A stretch of DNA of 64,000 nt from NCBI RefSeq assembly GCF_001274895.1, contig NZ_CP006841.1, positions 868,001-932,000 on the forward strand, read 5' to 3'. Numbering within the stretch: the first letter of the stretch is position 1; each line of letters starts with the position of its first letter. The translations under genes and the position numbers were made by a program. Source of the DNA: Corynebacterium lactis RW2-5 (GTDB lineage: Bacteria; Actinomycetota; Actinomycetes; Mycobacteriales; Mycobacteriaceae). This document shows positions 43,195 to 52,352 of the stretch, in pieces. The notes under the pieces are model-generated. The model was given only the letters and a program-made list of their open reading frames with translations, was not told the DNA's origin and made no database searches.

Positions 43195-44683
43195 AGATGG
43201 TCTCCTTCGGATTGCCTCGGAACGCGACTGCGGTGGCGACGGCGGCCCCTAGGGAAAATACTGCCAGAACGACAAGAATCGAAAGGTACGCGCTGTCCAG
43301 GCCGCCGCGGGCGACGTCGGCAAGCGCGGGGGAGGAGAGAGCTTCATTCATGCTGGCGGTGACCCCGTGGGGCATGTGCCAGCTGTAGAACATGGGAAGC
43401 AAGCTGCCGGTTACTGCGACGGTGAGGAGCGTTCCGAACTCGTAGGAGACTTCCTCCATCGCCGAGGCCATGCCCGCCTTCGACGACGGCGCCGAGCCGA
43501 TAATCGCGGTCGACGACACGGACATGACGGAACCAGATCCTGCGCCGAGTAGGACTAGCCCCGCTGCTGTGAGTGCGAATTGCCCGGTGGAAACACCTGC
43601 GAAAAGCGTCGCCAGCCCCGCCGAGATGGCCAGAAAGCCGCCCGAAATTAGCGTGCGGAACCCCACCTTGTGGAGCACCGCGCCGCCGAGGACCGACATG
43701 GGGAAAGATGCCACCGCCGCAATCGCGACGAGCAGGCCTCCGTGCAATGGGGAGTAGCCGGCGGACATCTGGAAGCGCTGCGTGGTCATCAGCTCTGCGC
43801 CAGCCAGCGCAAACATTGCGCATCCCGCAGCAAGAACACCGCCGGTGAACATCGGGGAGCGGAAGACTCGGAAGTCCAGCAGGGGCTCGGCCCACTTCGC
43901 TTGCCGATGCTGAAACGCCACGGCACCGATACCGCCCAGCGCGATCGCTGCTAGGAGCATCTCGGGATGCCTGTGGCCGGCGACTTCCTTAATCAGAAGA
44001 ACGAGGCCGAGCATTGCCAGCATGGCGTAGAAGCTGGAGAGGAAGTCCCAGTGTTTAGTGAGGTCCGTCCGGTTCGCCGGAGCGAAGATAAGGGTGCCGA
44101 CGATTGCCGCGATACTGACTGGGACGTTGATGAGGAAGATGGAGCCCCACCAGTAATGCTCCAGCAAGAATCCGCCCACGACCGGTCCTGCGGCTGCGCC
44201 GAGTGTTGCGGTAGCCGCCCAAATTCCGATGGCGGTACTCAGTTCTCGCGGATTGGGGAAGGTGATGCGGATCAGTGCCAGAGTTGCGGGCATCATTGTT
44301 GCCGCGCCGAGGCCTAAGAAAGCACGCGCTGCCACCAGTGACCACGCGCCGGGCGAAAAAGCGGCCGCTAGTGATGCCACGGTGAAGATTGCAAGACCGA
44401 TGAGGAACATGCGGCGATGGCCGATGCGGTCGCCTAGTGTGCCGGTGCCCAGTAGCAGTGCCGACAAAACCAGGGGATAGGCGTTGATAATCCATAGGCC
44501 CTGTACCTCTGTGGTGTGCATTTGCTCTCGCAGCACGGGCAGGGCGGTGTAGAGGACGGAATTGTCCACGCCAATCAGGAATAGGCCCGCGCTGACGATT
44601 GCGAGGAACGACCATCGCCCTGCCGCCGATTCGGCACCGCGGGGCGCAGTACTCGGTGCTGAGGTGCTGGTTGTTTTTAGCAT
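43181..44683 (-). CDS. MFS exporter, DHA2 type
   Basis: A 500-residue fourteen-helix drug:H+ antiporter: GVDNSVLYTALPVLREQM in helix 1, LGTGTLGDRIGHRRMFLIGL in the first loop, and GPVVGGFLLEHYWWGSIFLINVPVS in helix 5. It resembles SmvA/LfrA-like exporters of quaternary compounds, which are usually repressed by an adjacent TetR protein. The ATG lies 6 bases after TACAGT, itself 17 bases from TTGAAA, with a palindrome in the spacer. The TetR gene overlaps its 3' end by 14 bases. Confidence 0.9.
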   Translation of the reverse strand: MLKTTSTSAPSTAPRGAESAAGRWSFLAIVSAGLFLIGVDNSVLYTALPVLREQMHTTEVQGLWIINAYPLVLSALLLGTGTLGDRIGHRRMFLIGLAIFTVASLAAAFSPGAWSLVAARAFLGLGAATMMPATLALIRITFPNPRELSTAIGIWAATATLGAAAGPVVGGFLLEHYWWGSIFLINVPVSIAAIVGTLIFAPANRTDLTKHWDFLSSFYAMLAMLGLVLLIKEVAGHRHPEMLLAAIALGGIGAVAFQHRQAKWAEPLLDFRVFRSPMFTGGVLAAGCAMFALAGAELMTTQRFQMSAGYSPLHGGLLVAIAAVASFPMSVLGGAVLHKVGFRTLISGGFLAISAGLATLFAGVSTGQFALTAAGLVLLGAGSGSVMSVSSTAIIGSAPSSKAGMASAMEEVSYEFGTLLTVAVTGSLLPMFYSWHMPHGVTASMNEALSSPALADVARGGLDSAYLSILVVLAVFSLGAAVATAVAFRGNPKETIYAHE

Positions 44684-44689
44684 GTCATA

Positions 44690-44718
44690 ACTGTAACGAA
44701 CGTTCGGTTTAGTTTCAA
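44690..44718 (-). promoter_or_regulatory. Exporter promoter with TetR-type operator in the spacer
   Basis: On the minus strand TTGAAA (44718-44713) and TACAGT (44695-44690) are 17 bases apart, followed by 6 bases and the ATG. The spacer contains the perfect palindrome CGAACGTTCG (44697-44706), extended imperfectly as AACCGAACGTTCGTTA. A repressor bound here would occlude polymerase. The adjacent TetR gene is the obvious candidate. Confidence 0.72.
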
Positions 44719-44857
44719 TCGGAGTATCTGACCGGCAAGTCTTCGATTTAAGACACAAAAGTAGTTCGAAAATAGCGCTCTAACCAGCGCTTTAAGGTGC
44801 ATAAAGTAAGCCATGCCTTCCTCGGCAGGAGCCCCAAAAAGGTCTAAATTGGTGCTC

Positions 44858-45445
44858 ATGGTCGAGGTACGAATTCACGGACGAGGAGGGCAGGGCGTCG
44901 TCACTGCCTCTGATCTCGTCGCAATGGCTGCTTTTGCCGAAGGGCGTCACGCCCAGGCATTCCCCTCATTCGGCTCTGAGCGCACCGGGGCTCCGGTCGT
45001 CGCTTACTGCCGAATTAGCGACAACGAAATCCGCACCCGCGAGCCGGTCCTCGAGCCGGATCTGCTTATCGTTCAGGACCCGACGCTGCTTCCAATTCTG
45101 GATGTCTTCTCCGGGCTTAACGACGACGGCTACGTCCTAATCAACTCGTCGAAGCGGAGCGCGGAGTTAGGGCTCTCGGAGCTCCAGGCGAGCCAGCCGG
45201 CCGGACATTTCATGACGATCCCGGCGACGGATATCGCCCGCGAACACACCGGCCGAACGGTTCCGAATGCTGTGCTCTTGGGCGGCATGGCCGCACTCAC
45301 CGAGCTGATTGAGATGGAGTCGGTGGCCGACGCGATTATGCAGCGGTTCCCCGGGGTTGTCGGTGAGAAGAACGTCGCCGCAGCAAAGGCGGCATTTGAC
45401 CTGGTGAATCGCAAGAAGTCCGAAGCGAAGGCGCAGGAGGCGTAG
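44858..45445 (+). CDS. 2-oxoacid:acceptor oxidoreductase, gamma subunit
   Basis: A 195-residue protein with the gamma-subunit signatures EVRIHGRGGQGVVTASDLV and AFPSFGSERTGAPVVAYCRI, as in pyruvate:ferredoxin oxidoreductase. It contributes the coenzyme A-side domain of the complex. The start at 44858 follows TAAATT by exactly 7 bases, so the operon is probably leaderless. The alpha gene follows after five bases. The unit divergently neighbours a DHA2 exporter. Confidence 0.9.
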   Translation: MVEVRIHGRGGQGVVTASDLVAMAAFAEGRHAQAFPSFGSERTGAPVVAYCRISDNEIRTREPVLEPDLLIVQDPTLLPILDVFSGLNDDGYVLINSSKRSAELGLSELQASQPAGHFMTIPATDIAREHTGRTVPNAVLLGGMAALTELIEMESVADAIMQRFPGVVGEKNVAAAKAAFDLVNRKKSEAKAQEA

Positions 45446-45450
45446 AGAAA

Positions 45451-46728
45451 ATGCTCAAGCAAATTGAGGGCAGTCAGTCGGTCGCGCAGACCGTCGCGGC
45501 GTGCCGTCCCGAAGTTATCTGCGCGTACCCAATCTCGCCGCAGACCCATATCGTTGAAGCTCTGTCCGCACTGGTGAAGTCGGGAAATCTCGAAGGCTGT
45601 GAGTACGTCAACGTAGAGTCCGAGTTCTCCGCAATGTCGGCTTCAATCGGAGCTTCCGCAGCAGGCGCGCGAGCCTACACTGCAACGGCCTCGCAGGGTC
45701 TGCTCTACATGGTCGAGGCCGTGTATAACGCCTCTGGCCTGGGCCTTCCGATTGTGATGACGGTGGCCAACCGAGCTATTGGTTCGCCCATCAACATCTG
45801 GAATGACCATACTGACTCGATGAGCCAGCGCGACTCCGGGTGGCTGCAGCTTTACGCCATCGATAACCAAGAGGCTGCTGACCTGCATGTGCAGGCTTTT
45901 AAGATTGCCGAGGAACTTTCCCTGCCCGTCATGGTCTGCATGGATGGCTTCATTCTGACCCACGCTATGGAACAGGTCGATGTCCCCGAGGTTGCTGACG
46001 TGGACAAGTTCCTCCCGCCCTACGAGCCCCGCCAGGTCCTCGACCCCGCTGACCCCATCTCCATCGGCGCGATGGTCGGCCCCGAGGCCTTCACCGAGGT
46101 CCGCTATCTGGCGCACCACAAGCAGATGGAGGCCCTGAAGGTCATCCCGCGCGTGCAGAAGGAGTTCGAGGAAATATTCGGACGCTCCTCGGGAGGCCTG
46201 CTGCACGAGTACCGCACCGGCGACGCCGAAACGATTATTGTGTGCCTCGGCTCCGTCACCGGCACTCTCCGGGATGTAGTGGATGAGCGTCGGGAAGCGG
46301 GGGAGAAGATTGGCGTTCTGTCGCTGGTGTCCTTCCGCCCGTTCCCCTCTGAGGCGGTGCGCGAGGCGCTGAGCAAGGCCAAGCGATTCATCGTTTTGGA
46401 AAAGGCATTCTCGGTCGGCATTGGCGGCATCGTGTCTTCCCACTGCCGCGCCGCGATGAGAGGGCAGGCGTTCGTCTGCCACGAACTGATTGCAGGACTG
46501 GGCGGTCGCGACATTACGAAACGTTCGCTGCATGAGTACCTGGACAAGGCAGTTGTTGACGATGTCGCCGACACCACTTTCCTCGATCTAGACCACGAGC
46601 TGGTCGACCGCGAGCTAGAGCGCGAGACACTGGTCCGGCGCTCTGGCGCTATCCCAGAAAACCTTTTGAAGGACGTGTCCAACAAGGCCATGGTCGGTCA
46701 CTACTCCGAGGAGACCCACAATGACTAG
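45451..46728 (+). CDS. porA: Pyruvate-type 2-oxoacid oxidoreductase, alpha subunit
   Basis: A 425-residue subunit with the pyrimidine-binding transketolase fold at the N-terminus (EGSQSVAQTVAACRPEVICAYPISPQT, with the conserved YPI-P-T) and a C-terminal transketolase-like domain beginning near residue 255 (TIIVCLGSVTGTLRDVVDERR). These match the PorA/KorA family. It binds thiamin diphosphate at the interface with the beta subunit. GGAGG precedes the start. The beta gene overlaps its stop by 8 bases. Confidence 0.92.
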   Translation: MLKQIEGSQSVAQTVAACRPEVICAYPISPQTHIVEALSALVKSGNLEGCEYVNVESEFSAMSASIGASAAGARAYTATASQGLLYMVEAVYNASGLGLPIVMTVANRAIGSPINIWNDHTDSMSQRDSGWLQLYAIDNQEAADLHVQAFKIAEELSLPVMVCMDGFILTHAMEQVDVPEVADVDKFLPPYEPRQVLDPADPISIGAMVGPEAFTEVRYLAHHKQMEALKVIPRVQKEFEEIFGRSSGGLLHEYRTGDAETIIVCLGSVTGTLRDVVDERREAGEKIGVLSLVSFRPFPSEAVREALSKAKRFIVLEKAFSVGIGGIVSSHCRAAMRGQAFVCHELIAGLGGRDITKRSLHEYLDKAVVDDVADTTFLDLDHELVDRELERETLVRRSGAIPENLLKDVSNKAMVGHYSEETHND

Positions 46729-47884
46729 CGCGACCCCGCTTCCGACCCCGCGCTTTCGCGCCACGGAAATTCCCTCCCGCGAGGAAGCCAAGTTCTACCA
46801 GGTTGGCTCCTTCGCGGTAGGCAATCGCCTAGTGGAGGACGAGCTACGCTCTGTGCAGTCCGACACCGAACGTTTTAATTCACTGACCTCGGGGCACCGA
46901 GCCTGCCAGGGCTGCGGCGAGGCACTTGGTGCCCGCTGCGCGCTCGACGCTGCGGTTGCTGCCGCGGATAAAAAGGTAATCGCCGTCAACGCGACGGGAT
47001 GCCTGGAGGTGTTTTCGACTCCGTACCCGGAAACGTCCTGGAATCTGCCGTGGATTCACTCGCTATTCGGCAACGCGGCAGCCGTGGCCACGGGAGTCCA
47101 GGCCGCTATGAAGGCGAAGGGGCGCCAGGACGTGCGTGTTATTGCCCAGGGTGGCGACGGCGGCACCGTCGACATCGGCTTCGGCCCGCTGTCCGGCATG
47201 TTTGAGCGTAACGACGATGTGCTCTACATCTGCTATGACAACGAGGCCTACATGAACACCGGTGTGCAGCGCTCCGGTGCGACCCCGCCGGCTGCCCGCA
47301 CTGCAACGACCCAGCCCGTCGGCGAGCATCCGGGAAATACCTTCGGTCAGGGCAAGGATTTGCCTCGCATCGCTATGGCCCATGAGATTCCCTATGTCGC
47401 GACTGCAACCGTGGCTGACCTGCGGGACCTCGAGTACAAGGTCACCCGCGCGATGGAGTTTCGCGGTGCCCGCTACATTCACGTGCTCGTGCCGTGCCCG
47501 CTGGGCTGGGGATCGGCATCGAATCACACGCTAAAGGTGGCGCGTATGGCAACTCAGTCGGGCATGTTCCCGGTGTTCGAGGCTGAATACGGCGAGGTCA
47601 CCTCGGTTGCGAAGATTCGCAGGCCGGTCCCGGTGACCGAGTACTTGAAACTGCAGCGCAGGTTTGCGCACCTGTTCAAGAAGGGTGCGGATCCGTCGGT
47701 AATCGAACAGCTGCAGGCCGGAGCAGATCGTAATATCCGCCGGTACAACCTCGTTGACGAAGAGGCTCTTGACCTGTTGGAAAAGCCCGTGGGGCCGTCG
47801 GCAAGCGATCCGGTGAGCGTGACGGACATCCCGCCTACAGGCCATCAGGTGCCGGTAGCCGGCCAGGATAACAACGAGCGTTAG
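46721..47884 (+). CDS. porB: Pyruvate-type 2-oxoacid oxidoreductase, beta subunit (TPP-binding)
   Basis: A 387-residue subunit. HRACQGCGEALGARC, INATGCLEV and a later Cys (LVPCPLGWG) supply the four ligands of the PorB [4Fe-4S] cluster. The thiamin-diphosphate motif is AQGGDGGTVDIGFG, and YDNEAYMNTGVQRSGATP is the pattern specific for pyruvate:ferredoxin oxidoreductases. The enzyme decarboxylates a 2-oxoacid, probably pyruvate, to its acyl-CoA with transfer to a low-potential carrier. No separate delta (ferredoxin) gene is present; the next gene carries ferredoxin-type clusters instead. Confidence 0.93.
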   Translation: MTSATPLPTPRFRATEIPSREEAKFYQVGSFAVGNRLVEDELRSVQSDTERFNSLTSGHRACQGCGEALGARCALDAAVAAADKKVIAVNATGCLEVFSTPYPETSWNLPWIHSLFGNAAAVATGVQAAMKAKGRQDVRVIAQGGDGGTVDIGFGPLSGMFERNDDVLYICYDNEAYMNTGVQRSGATPPAARTATTQPVGEHPGNTFGQGKDLPRIAMAHEIPYVATATVADLRDLEYKVTRAMEFRGARYIHVLVPCPLGWGSASNHTLKVARMATQSGMFPVFEAEYGEVTSVAKIRRPVPVTEYLKLQRRFAHLFKKGADPSVIEQLQAGADRNIRRYNLVDEEALDLLEKPVGPSASDPVSVTDIPPTGHQVPVAGQDNNER

Positions 47885-47897
47885 GGAGGAAAGAGCA

Positions 47898-49607
47898 ATG
47901 AGTAACCAGGAATCGCAGTCCGGCTCCGGCAAGGATGCCGCCCAGGACTCGATCAAGGGCGGTTCGAAGAAGACATTGTTGCCCTTTGCCATTTCGCTCG
48001 ATGTCGGATCTTCGCTGGCGAACGAGACTGGCTCGTGGCGCACCGAGCGTCCGGTTTACGTTGATCTGCTGCCGCCCTGCAACAAGGCGTGCCCGACGGG
48101 GGAGAACATTCAGCAGTGGCTCTACCATGCGGAAGAGGGCCACTACGAGGACGCCTGGCGTGAAATCATGCGAAACAACCCTCTGCCTGCTGTGATGGGG
48201 CGCGTTTGCTACCACACTTGCCAGACTGCGTGTAACCGCGCACAGGTCGACGAGGCCGTCGGGATCAACGCGATTGAGCGCTTCCTCGGCGACAAGGCTA
48301 TCGACGAGGGCTGGGCTCCAACTATCGCGTGCGATTCGACGGGCAAGAAGGTTCTAGTCGTGGGCGCGGGCCCCTCCGGTCTGTCCGCGGCGTATCACCT
48401 CGCGCTATTGGGGCATAGCGTCACAGTTCGAGATATGGCGGATAAGCCGGGCGGCATGATGCGCTACGGCATTCCGTCGTACCGACTTCCTCGTGAGGTC
48501 TTGGATGCGGAAATTCGCCGCATCGCGGATATGGGCGTGACGTTCGAGATGGGCGTCCGTGTTGGTGACCTTGCGGCTGCTCGTGAGGAATTCGACGCTG
48601 TGTTTACCGCTGTCGGCGCTGGTCTTGCCAAGAATATTGGTGTTCCGGCGGGTGAGGCGGCGCACGTGATGGATGCTATTGACGTGCTGGCCAATGTCGA
48701 GAAGAACGCCGATGCTGACACGGGCGTTCAGCCGCTGCTGGGCCGCACTGTTGTGGTCTACGGTGGCGGCAACACCGCTATTGATGCCGCGCGTACCGCT
48801 AAGCGTCTTGGTGCTGCTGATTCGGTGATTTTGTACCGTCGTACGCGTGAGCAAATGCCGGCCCACGATTCCGAGGTCCTGGAGGCCGAGGAAGAGGGCA
48901 TCACCATGCGTTGGCTCTCCACGGTCAACCATGTCGAGGGTGGCACCATCAAAATTGAGAAGATGGAGCTGGACGAAAACGGCTTCCCGCAGCCGACCGG
49001 TGAGTACGAGGATTTGGCCGCGGATTCGTTGGTGATGGCACTGGGGCAGGAGTCCGATCTTTCGCTTTTCGACGGCGTTGACGACATCCACATCGATCGC
49101 GGCGTCGTTGCTGTGAATAATCAGATGATGACGGGACTGCCCGGTGTCTTCGCTGGTGGAGACATGGTTCCGAGTGAGAAGAACGTCACGGTGGCCATCG
49201 GGCACGGAAAGAAGGCTGCGCGCTATATCGACGCGTACCTCTCGGGTGCCGAGTATGAGCCGCCGGCGAAGCACGGTGATGCCACGATTGACCGCATGGA
49301 GACGTGGTACTACTCCGATGCGCCGCACAAGGTTCGCGCGAAGTTGGAGGGCGCTCGCCGCGCTTCGAACTTCGACGAGGTAGTGCAGGGTCTGGACGAG
49401 GAGTCGGCACTCTTTGAAGCGCGCCGTTGCATGAGCTGTGGCAACTGCTTTGGTTGCGATAACTGCTTCGGCGTGTGTCCGGATAACGCGGTGCTGAAGT
49501 TGGAGCCGGGCAAGTACGAGTTCAAGTACGACTACTGCAAGGGCTGCGGCGTCTGTGCCGAGGAGTGCCCGTGTGGTGCCATTTCGATGGTGCCGGAGGA
49601 GATTTAG
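47898..49607 (+). CDS. GltD-like flavoprotein with fused 2[4Fe-4S] ferredoxin tail
   Basis: A 569-residue protein in three parts. The N-terminal Fe-S helical domain (about 50-125) has the GltD Cys set (PCNKACPTGEN, CYHTCQTAC). An FAD- and NADPH-binding region follows (VVGAGPSGLSAAYHLALLGH near residue 152; VVYGGGNTAIDAARTAKRLG near 286; FAGGDMVPSEKNV). The last roughly 70 residues form a ferredoxin domain with Cys groups CMSCGNC...CFGVCP and CKGCGVCAEECP. It follows the oxidoreductase genes by 13 bases and probably passes electrons between that enzyme and NAD(P)H or ferredoxin. Confidence 0.9.
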   Translation: MSNQESQSGSGKDAAQDSIKGGSKKTLLPFAISLDVGSSLANETGSWRTERPVYVDLLPPCNKACPTGENIQQWLYHAEEGHYEDAWREIMRNNPLPAVMGRVCYHTCQTACNRAQVDEAVGINAIERFLGDKAIDEGWAPTIACDSTGKKVLVVGAGPSGLSAAYHLALLGHSVTVRDMADKPGGMMRYGIPSYRLPREVLDAEIRRIADMGVTFEMGVRVGDLAAAREEFDAVFTAVGAGLAKNIGVPAGEAAHVMDAIDVLANVEKNADADTGVQPLLGRTVVVYGGGNTAIDAARTAKRLGAADSVILYRRTREQMPAHDSEVLEAEEEGITMRWLSTVNHVEGGTIKIEKMELDENGFPQPTGEYEDLAADSLVMALGQESDLSLFDGVDDIHIDRGVVAVNNQMMTGLPGVFAGGDMVPSEKNVTVAIGHGKKAARYIDAYLSGAEYEPPAKHGDATIDRMETWYYSDAPHKVRAKLEGARRASNFDEVVQGLDEESALFEARRCMSCGNCFGCDNCFGVCPDNAVLKLEPGKYEFKYDYCKGCGVCAEECPCGAISMVPEEI

Positions 49608-49709
49608 CCTCCTCCGAACTCATCGGGCTGGCAGCGCTTCCGTCAGTCTTCGTCGGTTTTGGTCAGCGCTTTCCTGCGCCAGTCGGCGCCCGGTACATTG
49701 CCCGGTGCA

Positions 49710-51578
49710 TTAGCTTCGGACGTTTTCCCCGATGACGGCGGGTACTGTCGGCGGTGCATCGCCGAACAGTTCCCGCTGGTATTCGTTCTGCTCGAATGTG
49801 GTTGCGTCGTTGTCTTTGATGCTGGCCACATTTGTGACCCTGCGCGTTGAGGCCTTTCCTCCGCCGTGCGTGTGAGAGCCTCCTTTGCTACTTAGCGCGT
49901 GGGCTAGGCCGCTTCGCCCGCTTTCCGACGGTGTCTTGCTGTGCAGCACCGACGTTCCTCCAGTGCCGGATTGCCCTGCACCCATCGTCGGCGTTCCGGC
50001 GCTGAGGCCGGGACGTGCAGCGCCTCCGAGTGGGGACGCACCGGGTGTGTTTGGCGACCCGGCCGAGAGCGGTGGGGCACCGAAAGGCTGTGAGCTAAGA
50101 CTTCCCATGGAGGGGTATCGGGCAGTTGAGCCCAGGGCGCCGGACCTTGGGAACCCCGGAGTCGTCGAATTCCTCAGCGTCCCAGTCGGAAGATTTTGTG
50201 GATTGGAACCTCGAACGGTGGAGGGGGACATATGTGATGGTGACATGCCGTAGCTCTGGGTTCCAGTGGTCCGAGCGTGGCGAGGTGATGAACCGGCTGC
50301 CGCTGGTGTGATTCCTACAGGTGGTGGAACGTCGCTGAAGCGTGGCGAGGATGAACGTGCACTATTGCCGCCAGTGGTTGGGTAACCTGCCATGTTTCCT
50401 GTGCCTGAAGGTGTCACAGCGGGCGAGAAGGGCGTTGATGCTGGTTGCGACCCAGCGGAGCCGAGCCCACCAGTCGGTGAGGTTGGCATTGCCGAGTTCG
50501 AGCCAGTTTGCGGCGGGGTAGGGCTGCCACCGTGAGGCGTACCAGACATTGTGTTGGGTGAGTTGGGAATAAAGGCTCCGGCTGTGTTTGGGGCAGACGC
50601 GGTCTGCATGGTGCCGTTCATACCGTTAGGGGACAGGCCTGCCTGTGTGGCACCACCTAGCCCCGCAACATTGATTCCCGCAGTTGCAGCGGAGGTAGCT
50701 CCGCCGCCTCCGTCACCGGATACAAGATTGGGGATTCGTGGAATCGCAGTCTGGAGTTGCGCTGTATAGGGACCTGACAAGAATGCTGCTACCTCAGCTT
50801 GAGCGAACGCTTTTTGCGCTGCTGGGTTCTGGAGAGCCTTCGACTCGGCCTCAATCGCGCTGAGAGCCGAGATCGCCATGGTCTTAATCGCGGGAAGTGC
50901 GGTTAGATGTGAGGCCATGACTTCGGAGGACGCGGCAATGGAGGTGGCTCGCGCAGCGAGCCCGTTTAGCGAGGCATTTGCTGCGTTGAATACTTCGCCA
51001 TGGTTTGAGGCGAGCAGATTGGATGACACGGTCGCCAGATCCGCGGCGAGGGTACTCATCGCTGCAGCGTACGAGGTCCAGTAGGCGATGGCGTCGCCGA
51101 TTGCGCCGTCGTTCGTCGCTGTGAACATTTGAAGCAAGGTTGAGGCGTCGAAGGATGCCTCGGCGGATACCGGGACGGATGCGAATTCCAATGCGCCAGC
51201 GCTAAATGGCGGGCGCCTGTTAAAGAGAGCGACGGTCGAAGACAAAGACGATACTGTCTTGCTTTTTCCGTTTTCTGGATCGAAGTTTCGCAAAACTCGG
51301 GAAACTTCGGATTCGTGATCGCTCAGTACGCGTTTGAAATCGCCAAGGTTGGTAGAAGCCCAGGTGAGCTGTTCTCTTAGCGCTTGGCCAATTGAAACTG
51401 AACTTCCAGAACAACCGACGATGGCGCGACTGTGGTGATTAGCGACGGATTGAAGTGAAGGAACAGGCGAGTAGGCGGTTAGGGATGGTGCATGAATATT
51501 GCCCATCGCGTTCGCAAAACTGATGTTTTGGATATTCAAAATCGCTGAATCGATTGCTGGCAAAACTGCAGTAATCAC
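49710..51578 (-). CDS. Ala-rich helical protein with low-complexity P/G/S/T tail (PPE/ESX-like)
   Basis: A 622-residue protein of unknown function. Residues 1-280 are Ala/Ser-rich and predicted helical (WTSYAAAMSTLAADLATVSS, ASSEVMASHLTALPAIKTMA), reminiscent of PPE/EspB-type type VII secretion substrates, though no WxG or PPE motif is seen. Residues about 285-570 are low complexity (Gly, Ser, Pro, Thr, Asn). A short conserved-looking acidic end (YQRELFGDAPPTVPAVIGEN) closes it. No signal peptide. The GTG at 51578 is chosen: AGGGGGAAAT precedes it and it overlaps the upstream stop (GTGA). It is coupled to the lipoprotein gene. Confidence 0.75.
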   Translation of the reverse strand: MITAVLPAIDSAILNIQNISFANAMGNIHAPSLTAYSPVPSLQSVANHHSRAIVGCSGSSVSIGQALREQLTWASTNLGDFKRVLSDHESEVSRVLRNFDPENGKSKTVSSLSSTVALFNRRPPFSAGALEFASVPVSAEASFDASTLLQMFTATNDGAIGDAIAYWTSYAAAMSTLAADLATVSSNLLASNHGEVFNAANASLNGLAARATSIAASSEVMASHLTALPAIKTMAISALSAIEAESKALQNPAAQKAFAQAEVAAFLSGPYTAQLQTAIPRIPNLVSGDGGGGATSAATAGINVAGLGGATQAGLSPNGMNGTMQTASAPNTAGAFIPNSPNTMSGTPHGGSPTPPQTGSNSAMPTSPTGGLGSAGSQPASTPFSPAVTPSGTGNMAGYPTTGGNSARSSSPRFSDVPPPVGITPAAAGSSPRHARTTGTQSYGMSPSHMSPSTVRGSNPQNLPTGTLRNSTTPGFPRSGALGSTARYPSMGSLSSQPFGAPPLSAGSPNTPGASPLGGAARPGLSAGTPTMGAGQSGTGGTSVLHSKTPSESGRSGLAHALSSKGGSHTHGGGKASTRRVTNVASIKDNDATTFEQNEYQRELFGDAPPTVPAVIGENVRS

Positions 51579-52261
51579 ATTTCCCCCTGTAGATAAGCCG
51601 AAATTACTGTGTTGACGCGGGAACATCCTTCGTTATGGAAGTCGTCGATAGTCAATCCGGTCGTATCGGTTACGAACCCGACGCTTCCCTTCGGAGTCTC
51701 GATCGTTGCCACGCAGCCGTTTTCTCCGGTTGGTGCATTTTGATGTGAAGTCACCCAGCTCAATTGGTCATCTTGGTGGGTGACAGGAGAAGTACCGAAC
51801 ATTCTCATCTCGATGTGATTCAGTGATTGGTACCAAATTGCTAGAGGGGAATTTGCTGCGTCGCGTATTACACAGCCTCTTTGTTGAGGTCTATCGATTT
51901 TGCTTGATGCTAACGATGTCTTGCGGAGACCCAACTTCTCCAACTTGGCCATTATCTCCGGATCGTCACAAGGATTCGTGAGTACGAAATCCGACGCAGC
52001 ATAGTCGTAGTGACCATCGGGCCCCAGTCGGGCATCGCCGGGTTGCGCTGGCTCCCTCGGCGGTAGAACGCCTGGTGGGAGTCCATCTCGGCCAGCCACA
52101 GGTGCGTCGCGCCCATCCTTCGCGCCGGATTGCCCGATGCCTGTCTGTAAAGGCTGCTCAGATTGCCCATTTTGGGCTTGACCGCCAGCTGCCGAGCACC
52201 CCGCAACAGTCAGCGATCCGGCCGCCAATATGCTGATTAGCGTGGACATTCCTCTATCCAC
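51575..52261 (-). CDS. Lipoprotein, DUF3558-like
   Basis: A 228-residue lipoprotein. The signal peptide has lipobox TVAGC with the acylated Cys near residue 22. A polar Pro/Gly/Gln-rich linker runs to about residue 85. A globular domain with four Cys (NPCDDPEIMAKL, RGCVIRD, ENGCVATIE, EGCSRVN) resembles DUF3558 lipoproteins of Mycobacteriales. The GTG at 52261 is supported by GGGAGGG just upstream; an ATG four codons later is possible. Its stop overlaps the start of the Ala-rich protein gene, suggesting a joint role at the cell surface. Confidence 0.8.
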   Translation of the reverse strand: MDRGMSTLISILAAGSLTVAGCSAAGGQAQNGQSEQPLQTGIGQSGAKDGRDAPVAGRDGLPPGVLPPREPAQPGDARLGPDGHYDYAASDFVLTNPCDDPEIMAKLEKLGLRKTSLASSKIDRPQQRGCVIRDAANSPLAIWYQSLNHIEMRMFGTSPVTHQDDQLSWVTSHQNAPTGENGCVATIETPKGSVGFVTDTTGLTIDDFHNEGCSRVNTVISAYLQGEM

Positions 52262-52352
52262 TTTCCCTCCCCAAACTTATTTTGTGTGTGCAGAAGTTAT
52301 AACACCGTGGCCGGACTCATGCGCGTTGGATAAGAGCGTCGACAAGCGGAGC

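Noticed and set aside
44858..49607. Glutamate synthase small subunit plus unrelated oxidoreductase
   Set aside because: The GltD-like protein has a ferredoxin tail that true GltD lacks, and no large GltB subunit is present; tight linkage favours one system.
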